The position numbers were made by a program, and so were the translations under genes. Positions 1 to 5,997 of a stretch of DNA of 7,321 nt are shown in pieces. The stretch is taken from contig JAISZQ010000127.1 in the NCBI GenBank assembly GCA_031269165.1, positions 1-7,321 on the forward strand, in the 5' to 3' direction. Each line of letters starts with the position of its first letter. The first letter of the stretch is position 1. The DNA comes from Spirochaetaceae bacterium (GTDB taxonomy: Bacteria; Spirochaetota; Spirochaetia; Treponematales; Breznakiellaceae). Below the pieces are notes generated by a model. It ran no database searches. It was not told the DNA's origin and worked only from the letters and a program-made list of their open reading frames with translations.

Positions 1-110
1 TTTTCGACAGCATCGGCGGGATCGGCGCGGCGAAAGATGAGAATACTGCCGGTGACTCTATAAGTTCCATCACCAACCGGTTCCAGGTTGACTTCAACTG
101 GAGTTTCTAA
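1..110 (+). CDS. C-terminus of a putative outer-membrane beta-barrel protein (partial, 5' end outside window)
   Basis: The frame is open from the window edge to TAA at 108-110 and gives 35 residues, beginning FDSIGGIG and ending NRFQVDFNWSF. The last strand alternates polar and hydrophobic residues and finishes in Phe, as in the C-terminal recognition strand of outer-membrane barrels inserted by the BAM machinery. That role is inferred, because the body of the protein is not visible. The tail aligns without gaps to the minus-strand tail at 7198-7321, with 23 of 35 residues identical, so the two are paralogues. The reading is supported by an 8-bp hairpin 12 bases after the stop and a strong intrinsic terminator behind it. 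The family is not recognised. Confidence 0.7.
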   Translation, partial: FDSIGGIGAAKDENTAGDSISSITNRFQVDFNWSF

Positions 111-122
111 GCGGCGTGGGTT

Positions 123-141
123 TAGCCTTCGGAGAAGGCTA
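123..141 (+). other. Short perfect hairpin between stop codon and terminator
   Basis: TAGCCTTC, loop GGA, GAAGGCTA: an 8-bp perfect stem just after the left-edge gene. The same hairpin lies at 7168-7186 behind the paralogue at the other end of the window. There is no U-tract, so it is not itself a terminator. It may protect the 3' end of the message or be part of the duplicated 3' module. Confidence 0.6.
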
Positions 142-155
142 GATTAGACATGAAA

Positions 156-192
156 GCCCCGGCCGTCCCAATGGGATGGCCGGGGTTTTTTT
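156..192 (+). terminator. Intrinsic terminator T1 of the left-edge gene
   Basis: CCCCGGCCGTCCC (157-169) pairs with GGGATGGCCGGGG (173-185) around the loop AAT, giving about 13 bp with one G-U pair, and is followed directly by seven T. This is a textbook rho-independent terminator about 45 bases after the stop at 110. Near-identical copies are at 435-471 and, inverted, at 7117-7154. Confidence 0.92.
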
Positions 193-222
193 GTTGCGGG
201 ACAAACGGATGACGGAGAATGC

Positions 223-374
223 CGTCATTGCGAGGTCGCGGCAAGCCCGGCTTGCCGCGGCAAATTACCGATGGCGACAAAGCAATCCAGACGAGGAAGG
301 CCCTTCCAAGCTCAACGCGAAGCGTTGAGCCGATTGCTTTGCCCGCTCTAACGAGCGGCTCGCTCGCAATGACG
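223..374 (+). repeat. Palindromic repeat family R, unit 1 (expanded)
   Basis: Begins CGTCATTGCGAG (223-234) and ends CTCGCAATGACG (363-374). It is longer than the standard unit of about 82 bp because both arms carry extra palindromes: GCGGCAAGC/GCTTGCCGC at 238-258 and GCTCAACGC/GCGTTGAGC at 310-330. The tip GGAAGG/CCTTCC lies in the standard tip position, after CAATCCAGACG. No reading frame across it looks like a real protein. Confidence 0.85.
310..330. repeat. Nested palindrome GCTCAACGC-GAA-GCGTTGAGC
   Basis: A 9-bp perfect stem with a 3-base loop embedded in unit 1. The same module occurs at 4271-4291 (loop TTT) and 6180-6200 (loop GAA), always next to a GCAATC end of an R arm. It therefore behaves as an exchangeable part of the repeat. 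Confidence 0.8.
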
Positions 375-434
375 GGCGGGGACAGGCCCCTCCAGTACAG
401 GCCGACCGCCTTCGCGGAAGAACGCGGAGTGAAA

Positions 435-471
435 GCCCCGGCCGTCCCAATGGGACAGCCGGGGCTTTTTT
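435..471 (+). terminator. Intrinsic terminator T2, orphan duplicate of T1
   Basis: GCCCCGGCCGTCCC (435-448), loop AAT, GGGACAGCCGGGGC (452-465), then six T. The hairpin is as strong as T1 but has no coding region in front of it. It lies in the second copy of the duplicated 3' module. It would act as a backup stop for transcripts leaking past T1. Confidence 0.85.
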
Positions 472-501
472 GTTGTGGGACAAACGGATAACGGAGACCG
501 C

Positions 502-617
502 CGTCATTGCGAGGTCGCGGCAAGCCGTCGGCTTGCCACGGCAAATTGCCGATAGCGACGAAGCAATCCAGACGGCGGAGGCCCTCCACTGGGTTGCTTC
601 GCTTCGCTCGCAATGAC
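502..617 (+). repeat. Palindromic repeat family R, unit 2
   Basis: CGTCATTGCGAG (502-513) to CTCGCAATGAC ending at 617. The long arm carries the internal hairpin GCGGCAAGCC/GGCTTGCC (about 517-537). The tip GGAGG/CCTCC follows CAATCCAGACGGC, and the short arm reads GGGTTGCTTCGCTTCGCTCGC. Orientation is plus (long arm first). Confidence 0.85.
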
Positions 618-628
618 ATGGGAACTGT

Positions 629-710
629 CGTCATTGCGAGGAGCAAAGCGACGAAGCAATCCAGACGGAGAAGGTTCTCCACTGGATTGCTTCGCTTCGC
701 TCGCAATGAC
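629..710 (+). repeat. Palindromic repeat family R, unit 3 (standard unit)
   Basis: An 82-bp unit of standard form: CGTCATTGCGAG at 629-640, long arm GAGCAAAGCGACGAAGCAATC, tip GGAGAA/TTCTCC, short arm GATTGCTTCGCTTCGCTCGC, end at 710. The 11-base gap to unit 2 (ATGGGAACTGT) is the reverse complement of the ACAGTTCC spacer used between units at 6250-6450. Confidence 0.9.
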
Positions 711-716
711 AGGGGG

Positions 717-751
717 CTCGCTCGCAATGACGGGCGGGGCTTTTTTGTTGT
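717..751 (+). repeat. Truncated R arm fused to the 3' half of the terminator
   Basis: CTCGCTCGCAATGACG is joined to GGCGGGGCTTTTTTGTTG, the descending half of T1/T2 without its ascending half. It cannot form the terminator stem. An almost identical junction in the opposite orientation is at 6941-6966. Both look like debris from recombination between repeat copies. Confidence 0.65.
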
Positions 752-784
752 GGACAATGATGCTTTTGTTCGTGAGGGAGAGTA

Positions 785-1036
785 CCCGCTGTGATCCGGG
801 GGGGGGGGCGTTACGGGGGGAGGCCAACAACCCTCAACATCCTGTTTCGGGTTTCCGGCCGGGGCGTGGCACACCGTAGGTGTGCTTCGGTAATGCGTCC
901 ATCCATGGACGCTTGGGGTACGCCCACAAAACCCACGCTTGCGTGGGTCACCATGCACCGCATGGTTTTGTCCCCGTAGAGGGGGGATAGCGTAAGACGC
1001 GGCAACCTGTTGCCGCCCCCCTCTTTAGGTATTGAG
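785..1036 (+). mobile_element. Family M MITE-like element, copy 1, carrying an inserted hairpin string
   Basis: The flanks match copies 2 and 3: CCCGCTGTGATCCGGGG...GCGTTACGGGG at the left, and CCCCGTAGAGGGGGGATAGCG...CCCCCCTCTTTAGGTATT at the right. In copy 2 the two parts meet in a small hairpin; here about 145 bp (roughly 827-973) separates them at that point. The CCTGTTCAAAA terminus is missing on the left. The only frames through it are repeat-rich and composition-biased, so no gene is called. An 11-G run lies at 798-808. Confidence 0.65.
869..966. repeat. String of four perfect small hairpins
   Basis: Four perfect stem-loops follow one another: GCACACC-GTA-GGTGTGC (869-885), GCGTCCA-TCCA-TGGACGC (895-912), ACCCACGC-TT-GCGTGGGT (931-948) and ACCATGC-ACC-GCATGGT (950-966). 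A fifth, CGGCAAC-CT-GTTGCCG, is at 1000-1015, in the flanking M sequence. Stem sequences differ but sizes are alike (7-8 bp). The stretch could be a structured RNA or a composite repeat; nothing shows which. Confidence 0.75.
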
Positions 1037-1170
1037 CCTGTTCAAAAACCCCACGGAACGCAACCCCCCGCTGTGATCCGGGGGGCGTTACGGGGGAACT
1101 CCCCCGTAGAGGGGGATAGCGGAGGGCGAAGACCGGAGCGAAGGGGGAGACTTCCCCCTCTTTGGGTATT
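1037..1170 (+). mobile_element. Family M MITE-like element, copy 2
   Basis: Starts with the terminal repeat CCTGTTCAAAA (1037-1047) and aligns with the reverse complement of copy 3: CGCTGTGATCCGGGG, GCGTTACGGGGG, GGATAGCGGAGGGCGAAG, CCGGAGCGAAGGGGGA. An internal hairpin TACGGGGG-AACT-CCCCCGTA lies at 1089-1108. The right terminal repeat (TTTTGAACAGG) is absent; the sequence diverges after CCCCCTCTTTGGGTATT. It follows copy 1 directly in the same orientation, so the pair is a damaged tandem. Confidence 0.7.
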
Positions 1171-1221
1171 CTTAAGGAGAACGACTGTATAACGCCAGAA
1201 AATGTATGTTTTTTTAGATGA

Positions 1222-1250
1222 GCGTCATTTCGAGGTACTGCGGTGGCTTG
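1222..1250 (+). repeat. Degenerate R arm in the ppdK leader
   Basis: GCGTCATTTCGAGGT...GGCTTGC resembles the start of units 1 and 2 (CGTCATTGCGAGGTCGCGGCAAG) with one substitution in the core and a scrambled middle. No matching right arm follows. It lies 48-76 bases before the ppdK start and overlaps the candidate -35 box by three bases. Confidence 0.45.
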
Positions 1251-1276
1251 CGCAAAAGAGGTGTATCTGTTATGGT
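1248..1276 (+). promoter_or_regulatory. Candidate sigma-70-type promoter for ppdK
   Basis: TTGCGC (1248-1253) and TATGGT (1271-1276), each matching 4 of 6 consensus bases, are separated by 17 bp. The predicted start near 1283 would fall at the ribosome-binding site, leaving a very short leader. That makes this reading weak. No better pair was seen between 1177 and 1297. Confidence 0.2.
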
Positions 1277-1281
1277 TAAGT

Positions 1282-1287
1282 AAGGAG
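1282..1287 (+). promoter_or_regulatory. Ribosome-binding site of ppdK
   Basis: AAGGAG lies 10 bases before ATG at 1298. A nearer ATG at 1291 is only 3 bases away and opens a 13-codon frame ending in TGA, so the site favours 1298. Confidence 0.8.
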
Positions 1288-1297
1288 ACAATGAATA

Positions 1298-4036
1298 ATG
1301 TCAAAACAAAAACAGGTATTCTTTTTTGGTGAAGGAAAAGCGGAAGGCGATGCGGGGATGCGGGATGTCCTCGGCGGCAAGGGTGCGAATTTGGCGGAAA
1401 TGACCAATCTGGGGATTCCCGTCCCCCCGGGATTTACGATTTCTACGGAGGTCTGCGCCGCTTATTACACAAATAAAGAACATTATCCCGAAGGGCTTGC
1501 GGCGGCGGTATTGAGAAATCTCAAGAAACTGGAAAAAGTCATGGGAAAACGGCTGGGCGATCCTAAAGATCCCCTTTTGGTTTCGGTGCGGTCCGGTGCT
1601 CCGGTATCTATGCCGGGGATGATGGACACGATTCTGAACTTGGGAATCAACGACGAGGCTGTCCACGGGCTGGCGCAAAAAACCGGAAATCCCCGCTTTG
1701 CCCAGGATGCGTATCGCCGCTTCATTCAGATGTACGGGGACGTGGTCTTGGAGGTGCCCCATGCGGCTTTTGAGGAAGCCCTCGCCACCATAAAACAAAC
1801 GTACCATGCGCGGCTGGACACGGAACTGAACGAAAAGGCTCTGGAAGAACTGGTCGGTGTCTACAAGCGTATCGTGAAATCTCACACGGGGAAAGACTTT
1901 CCCCAAGATCCGCTGGAACAACTGTGGGGCGCTATCAACGCGGTGTTTGGTTCGTGGATGAACCAGCGGGCCATTACCTACCGCCAGCTCAACGGTATCA
2001 AAAACATCAAAGGCACGGCGGTCAACGTCCAATCTATGGTTTTCGGTAATTTCGGCGCCGATTCAGGGACGGGCGTCTGTTTCAGCCGGGATCCTTCCAC
2101 CGGAGAAAAGGTTTTCTACGGCGAGTACCTTATGAACGCCCAGGGAGAAGACGTGGTGGCCGGTATCAGAACCCCAGAGCCCCTTTCGGCTTTGGAACAG
2201 GAAAACCGCACGCTCTACAATCAGTTGGTGAAGGTCAAAAACCGGCTCGAAAAACATTTTAAGGATATGCAGGACATCGAGTTCACCATTCAGCAGGGGA
2301 AACTCTTCCTGCTCCAAACGCGGAACGCCAAACGAACCGGCGCGGCTGCGGTTAAATGCGCGCTGGACATGGTGGCGGAGAAACTCATTGACAAGAAAAC
2401 CGCCATCTTCCGGGTAACGCAGGATCATCTGGATCAGATGCTCCACCCTATGATTAAGACAGAGGTACTCAAGAGCGCGAAGCCTCTCACCACAGGGCTC
2501 AACGCTTCTCCGGGCGCGGCTACCGGAAGGATTGTGTTTTCCGCCCAGGACGCTCAAGTCTGGCATGAAAAGGGGGAACAGGTGCTTTTGGTCCGCAAGG
2601 ATACCAGCCCCGAAGACATTGGCGGCATGGTGGTCGCCCAGGGGATACTCACTTCCACCGGCGGTATGACCAGCCATGCGGCAGTGGTCGCCCGTGGGAT
2701 GGGAACGCCGTGCGTGTCTGGGGCGAAGGGGACTTCGGTTGACGGCAAGCAGGTACAGATTGGAAACGCCCGCTTTAACGAGGGGGACTGGATTACCCTG
2801 GACGGCTCGACGGGGGCGGTCTATGCGGGAAAATTTGACCTGGTGAAGCCGGAAATGACCAAAGATATGCAGACCTTCCTCGCGTGGTGCGATACCATCC
2901 GCGCCGCCTCGGTACGGGGTAAACTCAAGGGCTTTGAGGTTCGCGCCAATGCGGACCTGCCCGAAGATGCCCAGAGGGCTTTTAGCTTCGGCGCGCAAGG
3001 GGTGGGCCTCTGCCGTACCGAACATATGTTTTTTGACGAGAAAAAACTCCTGTACTTCCGTTCCATGATTGTGGCGGATACCGTGGAAGCCCGAAAAGAA
3101 GCCTTACATCGGATTTTGCCCCTCCAGCGGGAGGATTTCTTCGGCATCTTTAAGGCGATGGAAGGCCATCCGGTAACTATCCGGCTCTTGGATCCTCCCC
3201 TGCATGAATTTATCCCTCATACGAAAGCGGATATCAAAGAACTGGCGGATTATCTCCATGTGCCGATAAACGAATTGACACCCAAGATTGAACGGCGCAG
3301 AGAGGCCAATCCTATGCTCGGCCACCGGGGTTGTCGCTTGGCGATAACCTACCCGGAAATCTACGATATGCAGGTGGAGGCCATTGCCCTTGCCGCAGCG
3401 GATTGCGTTAAGGCCAAGATCCCCATCGTTCCTGAGATCATGATCCCCATTGTCAGTGATGAGAAGGAACTGGCCCTGATCCGGCCCCGAATCGAGCAGA
3501 TCATCAAAACCGTCTTTGCGAAGGAAGCGGTACGCCTCCCGGTAAAGATCGGAACGATGATCGAGGTTCCCCGTGCCGCGCTCCGGGCGGATAAAATCGC
3601 CGAATATGTGGACTTCTTCAGTTTTGGCACCAACGATCTCACCCAAATGACCTTCGCCTTTAGCCGGGACGATGTGGTTTCTTTCCTGTCGGCATATCTT
3701 GACAAAGGGATACTGCCCGAAGACCCCTTCAAATCCATCGATGAAGCAGGGGTGGGACACCTCATTACCCTGGCAACGAAGGGAGGCCGGGCTGTCCACG
3801 AAAATCTCAAGATCGGCATCTGCGGCGAGCACGGCGGCGATGCGGCAACCATCGACTTCTGTTATCGTTCGGGGTTGAGTTACGTCTCTTGTTCCCCGTA
3901 TCGGGTGCCCATTGCCCGGCTTGCCGGGGCCCAAGCGGTGCTCCGCAATAGCGTCAGCGAAAAAACAGTGAAACGAGGCAGAGGGCGGCCTCCTAAAGCG
4001 GCAACCGTGAACAAACCAGTTCGGGCAAGTCCGTAG
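1298..4036 (+). CDS. ppdK: Pyruvate, phosphate dikinase with a C-terminal basic extension
   Basis: This cytosolic enzyme interconverts PEP + AMP + PPi and pyruvate + ATP + Pi. In anaerobes it often works towards pyruvate in PPi-linked glycolysis, or in reverse towards PEP. The 912 residues show the family order. The ATP-grasp part spans about 1-360, with GGKGANLAEM at 26-35, SVRSGA at 96-101 and LLQTRNAKRTG around R342. The phosphohistidine domain has GGMTSHAAVVARG with catalytic His460. The C-terminal PEP/pyruvate barrel has RTEHMF (R573), RLLDPPLHEF (R629), FGTNDLTQMT (N779) and CGEHGGD with catalytic Cys842. All key residues are present, so the enzyme should be active. The family normally ends near residue 884 (Clostridium symbiosum PPDK is 874 residues). 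Here 28 more follow, rich in Lys, Arg and Pro, with GRGRPPK at 894-900. The start is set by AAGGAG at 1282-1287. No gene is close enough for an operon. Confidence 0.97.
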   Translation: MSKQKQVFFFGEGKAEGDAGMRDVLGGKGANLAEMTNLGIPVPPGFTISTEVCAAYYTNKEHYPEGLAAAVLRNLKKLEKVMGKRLGDPKDPLLVSVRSGAPVSMPGMMDTILNLGINDEAVHGLAQKTGNPRFAQDAYRRFIQMYGDVVLEVPHAAFEEALATIKQTYHARLDTELNEKALEELVGVYKRIVKSHTGKDFPQDPLEQLWGAINAVFGSWMNQRAITYRQLNGIKNIKGTAVNVQSMVFGNFGADSGTGVCFSRDPSTGEKVFYGEYLMNAQGEDVVAGIRTPEPLSALEQENRTLYNQLVKVKNRLEKHFKDMQDIEFTIQQGKLFLLQTRNAKRTGAAAVKCALDMVAEKLIDKKTAIFRVTQDHLDQMLHPMIKTEVLKSAKPLTTGLNASPGAATGRIVFSAQDAQVWHEKGEQVLLVRKDTSPEDIGGMVVAQGILTSTGGMTSHAAVVARGMGTPCVSGAKGTSVDGKQVQIGNARFNEGDWITLDGSTGAVYAGKFDLVKPEMTKDMQTFLAWCDTIRAASVRGKLKGFEVRANADLPEDAQRAFSFGAQGVGLCRTEHMFFDEKKLLYFRSMIVADTVEARKEALHRILPLQREDFFGIFKAMEGHPVTIRLLDPPLHEFIPHTKADIKELADYLHVPINELTPKIERRREANPMLGHRGCRLAITYPEIYDMQVEAIALAAADCVKAKIPIVPEIMIPIVSDEKELALIRPRIEQIIKTVFAKEAVRLPVKIGTMIEVPRAALRADKIAEYVDFFSFGTNDLTQMTFAFSRDDVVSFLSAYLDKGILPEDPFKSIDEAGVGHLITLATKGGRAVHENLKIGICGEHGGDAATIDFCYRSGLSYVSCSPYRVPIARLAGAQAVLRNSVSEKTVKRGRGRPPKAATVNKPVRASP
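3971..3997 (+). other. AT-hook-like motif encoded at the PPDK C-terminus
   Basis: Residues 892-900 read KRGRGRPPK, which contains the RGRP core of AT-hook DNA-binding peptides flanked by basic residues. It lies in the 28-residue tail after the last conserved PPDK segment (RVPIARLAGAQAVL). Whether it binds DNA, RNA or nothing is unknown; a short basic tail could also be a neutral read-through extension. Confidence 0.55.
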
Positions 4037-4066
4037 CGAGGGGGAAGGCTTTCCACTGTCAACAAC

Positions 4067-4110
4067 TTAAGAATTTTGTCCGCGGATTGACGCGGATTTA
4101 ATCCGCCCGT
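4067..4110 (+). repeat. Short repeat AAGAATTTTG...GCGGAT, copy 1, with hairpin
   Basis: TAAGAATTTTGTCCGCGGATT is followed by GACGCGGATTTAATCCGC. A similar sequence in the same orientation lies at 5951-5990, so the two flank the MATE gene and the first lies 30 bases after the ppdK stop. GCGGAT-TTA-ATCCGC (4092-4106) is a 6-bp hairpin with no U-tract. It could slow RNA decay after ppdK, but it is not a convincing terminator. Confidence 0.5.
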
Positions 4111-4211
4111 CATTGCGAGCGGGCCGCTTGTCATTGCGAGCGGAGCGAAGCAATCCAGTGTGAATGCCCTCCCCGTCTGGATTGCTTCGTCGCTTTGCTC
4201 CTCGCAATGAC
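4108..4211 (-). repeat. Palindromic repeat family R, unit 4, with a duplicated left-arm end
   Basis: CGTCATTGCGAGCGGGCCGCT (4108-4128) is a truncated arm end. It is followed at 4130 by a full unit: GTCATTGCGAGCGGAGCGAAG, CAATCCAGTG, loop, GTCTGGATTGCTTCGTCGC, CTCCTCGCAATGAC ending at 4211. Short arm first, so minus orientation. The tip here (TGAATGCCCTCCCC) is not self-complementary. Confidence 0.88.
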
Positions 4212-4221
4212 GGCAGCCCCG

Positions 4222-4348
4222 TGTCATTGCAAGCGAGCCCTCCGTCATTGCGAGCGGAGCGAAGCAATCGGCTCAACGCTTTGCGTTGAGCTTGTGTGAA
4301 TGTCCTCCCCGGCTGGATTGCTTCGTCGCTTTGCTCCTCGCAATGACG
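4222..4348 (-). repeat. Palindromic repeat family R, unit 5, with a truncated arm in front
   Basis: A truncated end TGTCATTGCAAGCGAGCCC (from about 4222) precedes the full unit from CGTCATTGCGAG (4243) to CTCGCAATGACG (4348). The GCTCAACGC-TTT-GCGTTGAGC module is at 4271-4291. Minus orientation. Confidence 0.87.
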
Positions 4349-4358
4349 GCAGCCCCAT

Positions 4359-4388
4359 GTCATTGCGAGCGGAGCGAAGCAATCCAGT
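4359..4388 (-). repeat. Half unit of family R (short arm only)
   Basis: GTCATTGCGAGCGGAGCGAA followed by GCAATCCAGT, after the same GCAGCCCC spacer that follows units 4 and 5. No right arm follows; unique sequence begins at 4389. From there to the MATE stop at 4522 I see no gene, tRNA or clear terminator. Confidence 0.85.
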
Positions 4389-4521
4389 GAAATAAGAGTG
4401 CGGCTGAGTCACCAATTTTTTGATTTAATCAGTGCCCTTTAATGCAAGGTCAACAAGTTACGGTCAGCCGCCGGCACGGGGTCACGTAAATCGGCGTGTC
4501 TCGAAAGGGGCATTGTCCCTG

Positions 4522-5898
4522 TTATGAGATGACCTGTTTGTTCTGCCATTTGCCGCTACGCCAGCGGAGGACGTAGCTTACACCCCGGCCTACGAAGTCA
4601 CCGCCCATCGCCAGCCACACGCCGATCGGCCCGATTTTCACGACATAGCAGAGGAGGTAGGCCGCGCTCACACGAATCGTCCACATGGTGATGGTGGCAA
4701 CGATCATCACATAGCGGGCGTCTCCGGCGGCGCGGAGGGCGTTGGGAAGGGCGAAACTGGGAGGCCAGCCGATGACCATCGAGATACAGTGGACTTGGAG
4801 GAAGATCTTCGCGTAGCGGTGCGCCTCGCCTGAGAGATGAAAGATGCCGATGATTTGTTCCATGAAGATATAGATGAGGAGGTTGGTCACAAAGATGGTC
4901 GCGTAGCTCAGCTTCATGATTTTCACGGTGTTTCTCCGGGCGGCCTCGTAGTCCCCGGCGCCGATACACTGGCCGACGACGGTCAAGAGGGCCATGCCGT
5001 AGGCCATGCCGGGCATGAAGGAGAAGGCGTTGATCACGCTGGCGATGGCGTTTCCGGCGATGGCGGCGGTGCCGAAGGTGGTAAAGATCCGCTGGGTGAG
5101 GAGGCGGCCGATCTGGAACATCGAGCTTTCCAGCCCGCTGGGGATGCCGACGTTCAAAATGTTGCGAACCATACTGTGGGCATAGCGCGGGGCCGCGCCG
5201 CACACTTTCAGGATCCCGGCGAGGCTGATGGGGCCGCGCGGACCCCGTATCAACAGGGTCATCGACACGATGGCGGCAGCGGTACGGCCGATCAACGTGG
5301 ACAGGGCCGCGCCGGTTACACCGAGGTGGAACACAAATATAAAGAGCGCGTTGCCGCCGACATTGAAAATGTTCACCATCAGCGCGATCCGCATCGTCAC
5401 CTTGCTGTTCCCCACGGCGCGAAAGAGGGCGGCGGCGGCGTTGTAACAGGCGAGCATCGGAAAGGACAGCGCGGTAATGAGGAGGTAGACTTGCGCCGCG
5501 CCCATAACGTCCGTGTCAAGCCTCCCGTAGATGAGCCGGATAAGCGGCCGCCTAAAGGTAAGGGCAACCGCCATGATCACGAGCGACACTGCGGCGACGG
5601 TGTAGACGAGTTGCCGGGAAGCGGCCCGCGCGTTTTCCGCGTCCCGCCGCCCGATATACTGGCTCACCACCACCGACCCGCCGGTACACAGTGCCGCAAA
5701 CGCGATGATCAGCAGGTTGTTGATGTTGTCAACGATGTTCACCCCCGAAACGGCAAATTCCCCGACGGAGCTCACCATCACGGTATCCGCTGCGCCCATC
5801 GTTACGGCGAGCACCTGCTCGATGATGAGGGGCCAGATCATGCTAAAAAGACGACGGTTATTCCAGACCGGGGTTGCCAAAACTTGTTCGGAGGGCAT
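4522..5898 (-). CDS. MATE-family multidrug/toxin efflux transporter
   Basis: The product is an inner-membrane antiporter of 458 residues, the usual size for the family, with about twelve hydrophobic segments. MATE proteins export organic cations and other compounds in exchange for Na+ or H+; the substrate here cannot be told. Visible family features are PLIIEQVLAVTMGAADTVMV near the N-terminus (Asp38 in the position of the conserved TM1 acid), GGSVVVSQYIGRRDAENA after TM2, and in the second half GIPSGLESSMFQIGRL and FSFMPGMAYGMALLTVVGQ followed by GAGDYEAARRN. The two halves are related, as expected. ATG at 5898 is preferred over GTG at 5913 because the GTG abuts the -10 box; the next Met is already at TM1. 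No Shine-Dalgarno sequence precedes 5898. No partner gene is adjacent, so it is probably monocistronic. Confidence 0.93.
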   Translation of the reverse strand: MPSEQVLATPVWNNRRLFSMIWPLIIEQVLAVTMGAADTVMVSSVGEFAVSGVNIVDNINNLLIIAFAALCTGGSVVVSQYIGRRDAENARAASRQLVYTVAAVSLVIMAVALTFRRPLIRLIYGRLDTDVMGAAQVYLLITALSFPMLACYNAAAALFRAVGNSKVTMRIALMVNIFNVGGNALFIFVFHLGVTGAALSTLIGRTAAAIVSMTLLIRGPRGPISLAGILKVCGAAPRYAHSMVRNILNVGIPSGLESSMFQIGRLLTQRIFTTFGTAAIAGNAIASVINAFSFMPGMAYGMALLTVVGQCIGAGDYEAARRNTVKIMKLSYATIFVTNLLIYIFMEQIIGIFHLSGEAHRYAKIFLQVHCISMVIGWPPSFALPNALRAAGDARYVMIVATITMWTIRVSAAYLLCYVVKIGPIGVWLAMGGDFVGRGVSYVLRWRSGKWQNKQVIS

Positions 5899-5904
5899 AC
5901 CGCT

Positions 5905-5933
5905 ATTATACACGCTTTCGCATCATTCGGTAA
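5905..5933 (-). promoter_or_regulatory. Promoter of the MATE gene, probably giving a leaderless mRNA
   Basis: On the minus strand TTACCG (5933-5928) is separated by 17 bp from a perfect TATAAT (5910-5905). The ATG at 5898 follows six bases later, so the expected transcription start falls on or beside its A. With no Shine-Dalgarno upstream, the message would be leaderless. The -35 match is weak (3 of 6). Confidence 0.55.
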
Positions 5934-5950
5934 TGCTTCTCGGTACGCCA

Positions 5951-5990
5951 CTAAGAATTTTGGTCCACAGATTTCGCGGATGGATGCGCC
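5951..5990 (+). repeat. Short repeat AAGAATTTTG...GCGGAT, copy 2
   Basis: CTAAGAATTTTGGTCCACAG followed by ATTTCGCGGATGGATGCGCC resembles 4067-4110 (about 25 of the first 32 bases by eye). It lies upstream of the MATE promoter and ends at the M-element insertion point. Its role is unknown. Confidence 0.45.
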
Positions 5991-5997
5991 CTTAGAG
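5989..5997. repeat. Target-site duplication of M copy 3, left
   Basis: CCCTTAGAG immediately before CCTGTTCAAAA; the identical nine bases follow the other end at 6156-6164. Confidence 0.75.

Larger units (their letters stand above)
123..590 (+). repeat. Tandem duplication of about 280 bp containing hairpin, terminator and repeat arm
   Basis: The stretch from the short hairpin through T1 and into the first R arm (about 125-300) recurs at about 408-590. The offset is 279 bases over most of its length, drifting to 283 at the left end and 281 at the right because of small indels. The second copy has a degraded first hairpin (CTTC GCG GAAG, about 410-420), an intact terminator and the next R arm, but no gene in front of it. 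It is best read as a local duplication of a gene's 3' module. Confidence 0.75.

Noticed and set aside
122..958. Long minus-strand frame of 278 codons over the left repeat block
   Set aside because: It translates R arms and M elements (SLRAKRSNPV, SLRAKRSNPVEG and similar strings repeated in different places), has no start signal and no domain, and runs across two strong terminators.
1291..1332. 13-codon frame starting at ATG 1291, overlapping the ppdK start
   Set aside because: It is only three bases from the Shine-Dalgarno and encodes an unremarkable peptide; translational coupling or a leader peptide cannot be supported from the sequence.
2063..3025. Minus-strand frame of 320 codons, and others at 1301-2032 and 3104-3934, opposite ppdK
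   Set aside because: All are shadows of a fully conserved ppdK reading frame with every catalytic residue in place.
4389..4521. A terminator or RNA gene behind the MATE gene
   Set aside because: AGGGGCATTGTCCCT near 4505-4520 and TGATTTAATCA near 4429 are weak palindromes without a T-tract on the minus strand; no tRNA or known RNA fold was recognised.
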